DNA of 14,276 bases from Eubacteriales bacterium (GTDB lineage Bacteria > Bacillota > Clostridia > Christensenellales > SZUA-584): positions 1 to 14,276 of the forward strand of contig JAQTSP010000035.1 in assembly GCA_028711205.1 (NCBI GenBank), given 5' to 3'. The notes under the pieces were generated by a model. That model saw nothing but the letters and a program-made list of their open reading frames with translations, was not told where the DNA came from and ran no database searches. This document shows, one piece after another, positions 14,137 through 14,276 of the stretch. Each line of letters opens with the position of its first letter. Position 1 is the first letter of the stretch. A program made the position numbers and the translations under genes.

Positions 14137-14276
14137 ACTGCTCTCCATATACTAGAAATAAAAGCGAAATATCGCCATAGTTTTTACGTTTGATGAAATT
14201 ATACCCCATCGTCAGCTTAAAATCAAATTTTCTGCGGCATTCCATCACAACCCTGCCGCCCTTGTTTAAAATGCCT
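14129..14276 (-). CDS. rsmD: 16S rRNA (guanine(966)-N(2))-methyltransferase RsmD, C-terminal part only
   Basis: Only the last 48 residues fall in the window; the N-terminus and catalytic core lie beyond the right edge. The reading frame gives GILNKGGRVVMECRRKFDF, then FIKRKNYGDISLLFLVYG and a TAA stop. This fits the closing strands of RsmD, where a glycine-rich turn precedes a VxE strand and a K-x-YGD-x-x-(L/I)-x-F end. Position strengthens the call, because rsmD (ylbH) precedes coaD (ylbI) in most Bacillota. The enzyme methylates G966 of 16S rRNA in the 30S subunit. Its stop overlaps the start of coaD. Confidence 0.85.
   Translation of the reverse strand, partial: GILNKGGRVVMECRRKFDFKLTMGYNFIKRKNYGDISLLFLVYGEQCD

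Noticed and set aside
1..14276. Mobile elements, CRISPR arrays, toxin-antitoxin pairs, phage defence genes, rRNA or tRNA genes
   Set aside because: No transposase or integrase motifs, spaced repeats, terminal inverted repeats, cloverleaf sequences or rRNA signatures were seen; nearly all of the window is accounted for by housekeeping genes.

Overview
The window reads as a chromosomal housekeeping segment of an endospore-forming Bacillota, most likely class Clostridia. The reasons are two sporulation proteins (SpoVS, YlbJ), a T-box riboswitch in front of hisS-aspS, an adjacent pta-ackA pair, the tmcAL/ylbJ/coiled-coil/coaD/rsmD block common in Clostridia, GC-balanced genes separated by AT-rich gaps, and use of GTG and TTG starts. 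I cannot name a genus. I see no mobile element, CRISPR array, rRNA or tRNA gene.

Left part, all on the minus strand and so read right to left: hisS, aspS, tcdA and an RseC-like membrane protein form a tight run (4-nt overlap, zero gap, 4-nt overlap). After 60 nt comes trxA, then spoVS with a clear intrinsic terminator, then smc, which runs off the left edge before its C-terminal ATPase signature. The hisS leader (about 8264-8457) has its own promoter touching the ackA stop codon. It contains a T-box sequence, a Stem III-like hairpin, a Stem II pseudoknot and a terminator. It has no histidine codon anywhere, so aspartate tRNA is the likely effector.

Middle: pta and ackA (minus strand, 8-nt gap) make acetate and ATP from acetyl-CoA. 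Divergent from them is tmcAL (plus strand), which uses acetate and ATP to acetylate the wobble cytidine of tRNA-Met. Behind it is ylbJ, whose Shine-Dalgarno sequence lies inside a predicted hairpin.

Right part: ylbJ runs tail to tail into a small coiled-coil gene of unknown function, with a 30-bp overlap. That gene follows coaD and rsmD in a minus-strand operon; rsmD enters from the right edge and only its C-terminus is present.

Themes: translation and RNA modification (HisRS, AspRS, TcdA, TmcAL, RsmD), acetate and CoA metabolism (Pta, AckA, CoaD), thiol redox (TrxA, RseC-like), chromosome organisation (SMC) and sporulation (SpoVS, YlbJ). I found no convincing new multi-gene system. The most interesting points are the atypical T-box leader, the set of genes lying between ackA and smc, the acetate link to TmcAL, and the hairpin over the ylbJ ribosome-binding site.
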